Assembly (NCBI GenBank): GCA_023435335.1 | Contig: JAEYRU010000189.1 | Location: 1-8,311 of the forward strand | Direction: 5' to 3' | DNA from: Pseudomonadota bacterium | Lineage (GTDB): Bacteria > Pseudomonadota > Alphaproteobacteria > Rhizobiales > Rhizobiaceae | Length of the DNA stretch: 8,311 bases | In this document: in pieces, positions 6,021 through 8,311 of the stretch | Numbering within the stretch: the stretch's first letter is position 1 | How the letters are laid out: every line of letters begins with the position of its first letter | Made by a program: the position numbers and the translations under genes | The notes under the pieces: model-generated | What the model saw: only the letters and a program-made list of their open reading frames with translations | Databases searched by the model: none | Told to the model about the DNA's origin: nothing

Positions 6021-7258
6021 GCGGCGGCATGGATCTCGGCATGACGGAGCGGCTGAAGCCGATCCACGAGAAGGTCGCCCGCATGGTGCGCGACGAGATC
6101 ATGCCGCTCGACGAGGAGTTTCTGGCGGAAGTGGGCGCGAACGGCGACCGCTGGACCTACACGCCGCGCCAGACGGAGATACTCGAAGGGCTGAAGTCCA
6201 AGGCGCGCGAGCGCGGGTTGTGGAATTTCTGGCTGACGGATTCCGAACGCGGCTACGGCCTGACGACGGTGGAATACGCCTATCTGGCCGAGGAGATGGG
6301 CAAGGCGCATCTGGGCGCGGAAACCTTCAACTGCTCGGCACCCGATACCGGCAACATGGAAGTCATTGAGCGGTACGGCGCGGCCGAACACAAGGAGCGC
6401 TGGCTGGCGCCGCTGCTCGAGGGCCGAATCCGCTCGGCTTACCTGATGACCGAGCCGGACGTGGCCTCCTCGGACGCGACCAACATCGCGATGAGCTGCG
6501 TGCGCGACGGCGATTCCTATGTGCTCAACGGCGAGAAATGGTGGTCGTCGGGTGCCGGCGATCCGCGCTGCGCGATCTACATCGTCATGGTGAAGACGGC
6601 GGAGGATGCGCCGAAGCACAAGCGCCATTCGATGATCCTGGTGCCGGCCGACACGCCGGGCATCACCAAGCTGCGGGCGATGAAGGTCTATGGCGACGAC
6701 GATGCGCCGCACGGCCACCTGCACATCAAATTCGAGAACGTGCACGTGCCGGCGGCAAACCTGTTGCTCGGCGAGGGCAGGGGCTTCGAGATCGCGCAGG
6801 GCAGGCTCGGCCCCGGCCGCATCCATCACTGCATGCGCGCCATAGGCCAGGCAGAAGCGGCGCTGGAGCTGATGTGCCGGCGGGCCATGCGGCGCGAGGC
6901 CTTCGGCCAGCCGCTCGCCAAGCTGGGAGCGAATTACGACATCATCGCCGAGAGCCGCATCGAGATCGAGCAGGCGCGGCTGCTTTGCCTCAAGGCCGCA
7001 TGGATGATGGACCAGGGCGACGCCAAGGCTGCCGCCCCGTTCATCAGCCAGATCAAGGTGGTGGCCCCGCGCGTCGCGCTGAAGGTCGTTGACGAGGCGG
7101 TGCAGATGCATGGCGGGCAGGGCGTCAGCCAGGACACGCCGCTCGCCCGCGCCTGGACGCACCTGCGCACCCTGCGGCTGGCCGACGGGCCGGACGCGGT
7201 GCACCGTCGCCAGATCGCGCGGGAAGAGCTGAAGAAATACACGCAGGAGAGCGTGTGA
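6017..7258 (+). CDS. Acyl-CoA dehydrogenase, ACAD10/11-type (LvaC-like)
   Basis: A 413-residue flavoprotein, usual ACAD length. The ATG at 6017 overlaps the tetR stop by 4 nt and follows AAGGAAAAGG; in-frame Met codons 5 and 9 are alternatives. The N-terminal helical domain includes GLWNFWLTDSERGYGL (67-82). The beta domain has AYLMTEPDVASSDATN (141-156), the FAD/substrate signature. The C-terminal domain has LGPGRIHHCMRAIGQAE (264-280), REAFGQPL (293-300) and QMHGGQGVSQD (363-373). Where MCAD-type enzymes have Y-E-G-T with the catalytic Glu, this protein has A-D-G-P, so D390 is the likely base. The LADGPDxVH form is the hallmark of the ACAD10/11 group. Characterised relatives convert 4-phosphoacyl-CoA to enoyl-CoA with loss of phosphate rather than performing ordinary dehydrogenation only. 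Its partner kinase is encoded in the divergent operon. Confidence 0.88.
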   Translation: MSGGMDLGMTERLKPIHEKVARMVRDEIMPLDEEFLAEVGANGDRWTYTPRQTEILEGLKSKARERGLWNFWLTDSERGYGLTTVEYAYLAEEMGKAHLGAETFNCSAPDTGNMEVIERYGAAEHKERWLAPLLEGRIRSAYLMTEPDVASSDATNIAMSCVRDGDSYVLNGEKWWSSGAGDPRCAIYIVMVKTAEDAPKHKRHSMILVPADTPGITKLRAMKVYGDDDAPHGHLHIKFENVHVPAANLLLGEGRGFEIAQGRLGPGRIHHCMRAIGQAEAALELMCRRAMRREAFGQPLAKLGANYDIIAESRIEIEQARLLCLKAAWMMDQGDAKAAAPFISQIKVVAPRVALKVVDEAVQMHGGQGVSQDTPLARAWTHLRTLRLADGPDAVHRRQIAREELKKYTQESV

Positions 7259-8226
7259 TGAAGGCTGTCATCGCCCGCGACTTCGCACCGCTCGACGCGC
7301 TCGAATACGGCGACTGGCCCGAGCCCGTTCCCGGTCCGCGCGAGTTGGTGATCGAGGCCGAGGCGATCGGCGTGAACTATCCCGACGGACTGCTGGTGCA
7401 GGGCCTCTACCAGTCGAGGCCGCCCGTGCCCTTCGTGCCGGGCATGGAGATTGCCGGCCGTGTGGTTGCGGTAGGCCCGGAGGTGAGGTCCCTCAAGGTC
7501 GGCGACCGGGCCGCCGCCGTTTCGATGATGGGCGCCTATGCGGAGCGCGTCGCGGCCGCCGAAAGCACGGTGATGAAGCTGCCCGAGGGCATGCCGGCGG
7601 CGGATGCCACCGCGCTGATGTGCGGCTACGGGACCTCGCATCATGCGCTCAGGCAGCGGGCGCAACTGAAACCCGGCGAGACGCTGTGCGTGCTGGGCGC
7701 GTCCGGCCTCACCGGGCTCGCGGCGGTGCAGATCGGCAAGGCGATGGGCGCGAGGGTGATCGCCGTCGCATCGACCAAGGACAAGCGGGAGATCGCGAAA
7801 CAGGCGGGCGCGGATATGGTGCTCGGTTACGACAACCTTAAGGACGACCTCAAGCAAGCGACCGGCGGCAAGGGCGTGGACGTCGCCTTCGATCCGGTCG
7901 GCGGTGACGCTTTCGATGCGCTGGCGCGCTCGATGGCGCGGGGCGGGCGGCTGCTCGTTGTCGGCTTCGCCTCGGGCACGATCCCGAAGTTCCCGGTCAA
8001 CCTCGCGCTGGTGAAGGAGTTCTCGGTGGTCGGCGTGTTCTGGGGCTCATTCACGCAGAAGGAGCCTGCCGTCTATGCCGACAACATGCGCGAGCTGATC
8101 GGCTGGTACATGGCCGGCAAGGTGAAGCCCGTGATCGAGGGAGAATACCCGCTGGCCGAGGCGGCCGGCGTCCTGAAACGCGTTCTCGGGCGCGGCGCGT
8201 CCGGCAAGCTGGTGCTGGTGCCATGA
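7258..8226 (+). CDS. Zinc-free MDR oxidoreductase, NADPH:quinone reductase-like
   Basis: A 322-residue medium-chain dehydrogenase/reductase. I start at the ATG at 7258, which shares a base with the ACAD stop (TGATG) and has AGGAG about 8 nt upstream; a GTG one codon earlier is in frame. The GroES-like catalytic domain has GVNYPDGLLVQGLYQ (38-52) and VPGMEIAGRVVAVG (60-73). The zinc-binding Cys/His residues of alcohol dehydrogenases are absent, as in quinone oxidoreductases and enoyl reductases. The Rossmann motif is VLGASGLTGLAAVQIGKAMGA (145-165), where most relatives have GAAGGVG. FDPVGGD (211-217) and GRLLVVGFASG (230-240) follow. It probably reduces an activated C=C bond or a quinone with NADPH; a 2-enoyl-CoA or enone from the same pathway is a natural candidate. 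Co-transcription with tetR and the ACAD gene is likely. Confidence 0.85.
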   Translation: MKAVIARDFAPLDALEYGDWPEPVPGPRELVIEAEAIGVNYPDGLLVQGLYQSRPPVPFVPGMEIAGRVVAVGPEVRSLKVGDRAAAVSMMGAYAERVAAAESTVMKLPEGMPAADATALMCGYGTSHHALRQRAQLKPGETLCVLGASGLTGLAAVQIGKAMGARVIAVASTKDKREIAKQAGADMVLGYDNLKDDLKQATGGKGVDVAFDPVGGDAFDALARSMARGGRLLVVGFASGTIPKFPVNLALVKEFSVVGVFWGSFTQKEPAVYADNMRELIGWYMAGKVKPVIEGEYPLAEAAGVLKRVLGRGASGKLVLVP

Positions 8227-8239
8227 GGGAGAAGCGGCA

Positions 8240-8311
8240 ATGACCATCCCCGCCACCATGACGGCGCTGCTGCAGAAGCACGAGGGCTATTCGCGCGACA
8301 ATACCGGCATG
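8240..8311 (+). CDS. 5' end of a gene, probably a second MDR-family oxidoreductase (partial)
   Basis: The ATG at 8240 lies 13 nt after the preceding stop, with GAGGGAGAAG (8225-8234) as ribosome site, and the frame stays open for 24 codons to the window edge. The visible start is MTIPATMTALLQKHEGYS, then RDNTGM. A short lead followed by 'MTALLQKHEGY' resembles the first strand of zinc-independent MDR proteins (compare MKAVIARDF of the gene just upstream). Too little is present for a firm family call. The tight spacing says it belongs to the tetR-ACAD-MDR operon. Confidence 0.5.
   Translation, partial: MTIPATMTALLQKHEGYSRDNTGM

Noticed and set aside
8223..8243. Six-codon minicistron (ATG at 8223, TGA at 8241-8243) overlapping both the MDR stop and the next start
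   Set aside because: Chance ATGA overlaps are frequent here and it has no ribosome site distinct from the surrounding genes; nothing supports translation.
1..8311. CRISPR arrays, tRNA/rRNA genes, insertion sequences, phage or defence genes
   Set aside because: No direct-repeat arrays, cloverleaf sequences, terminal inverted repeats with transposase, or defence domains were seen; the region reads as ordinary metabolic chromosome.

Overview
The window is about 8.3 kb of GC-rich DNA in which almost every base is coding. Codon use, an LTXXQ/Spy-like tail, a DUF1236 protein and a NodN-like hydratase together suggest a chromosomal segment of a Hyphomicrobiales (Rhizobiales) alphaproteobacterium, perhaps of the Mesorhizobium/Aminobacter type. 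This placement comes from protein style only. I see no rRNA, tRNA, CRISPR array, insertion sequence or integrase.

Left part (1-2078). The 3' end of a small periplasmic Spy/LTXXQ-like gene (+) converges on a short secreted glycine-zipper/DUF1236 protein gene (-). A perfect 12-bp stem hairpin lies between them. An MFS transporter of the MCT/OFA type (+) starts divergently from the DUF1236 gene and ends only 2 nt from the stop of the oppositely oriented operon that follows.

Central and right part (2081-8311). This is a divergent catabolic locus of acyl-CoA type. Leftward, in transcription order, run an RhlG-like SDR, a MaoC/NodN-like enoyl-CoA hydratase, an ACAD10/11-type phosphotransferase (kinase) and a second SDR, with a 15-nt gap and then 4-nt and 1-nt overlaps. 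Rightward run a TetR regulator, an ACAD10/11-type acyl-CoA dehydrogenase, a zinc-free quinone-oxidoreductase-like MDR enzyme and the start of another gene that is probably also an MDR. The 162-bp divergent promoter region holds a clear palindrome, 7-bp arms around a 6-bp spacer at 5270-5289, directly next to a perfect TTGACA box. It is the likely TetR operator for both arms.

How the genes may work together (inference). The kinase and the dehydrogenase are the two halves of mammalian ACAD10/ACAD11 and match LvaA and LvaC of the Pseudomonas putida levulinate pathway. A coherent model is: 4-oxoacyl-CoA reduced by an SDR to 4-hydroxyacyl-CoA, phosphorylated by the kinase, phosphate eliminated by the dehydrogenase to give 2-enoyl-CoA, hydrated by the MaoC protein, and oxidised by the other SDR to 3-oxoacyl-CoA. 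The CoA ligase and thiolase this needs are not in the window, and the natural substrate cannot be read from the sequence.
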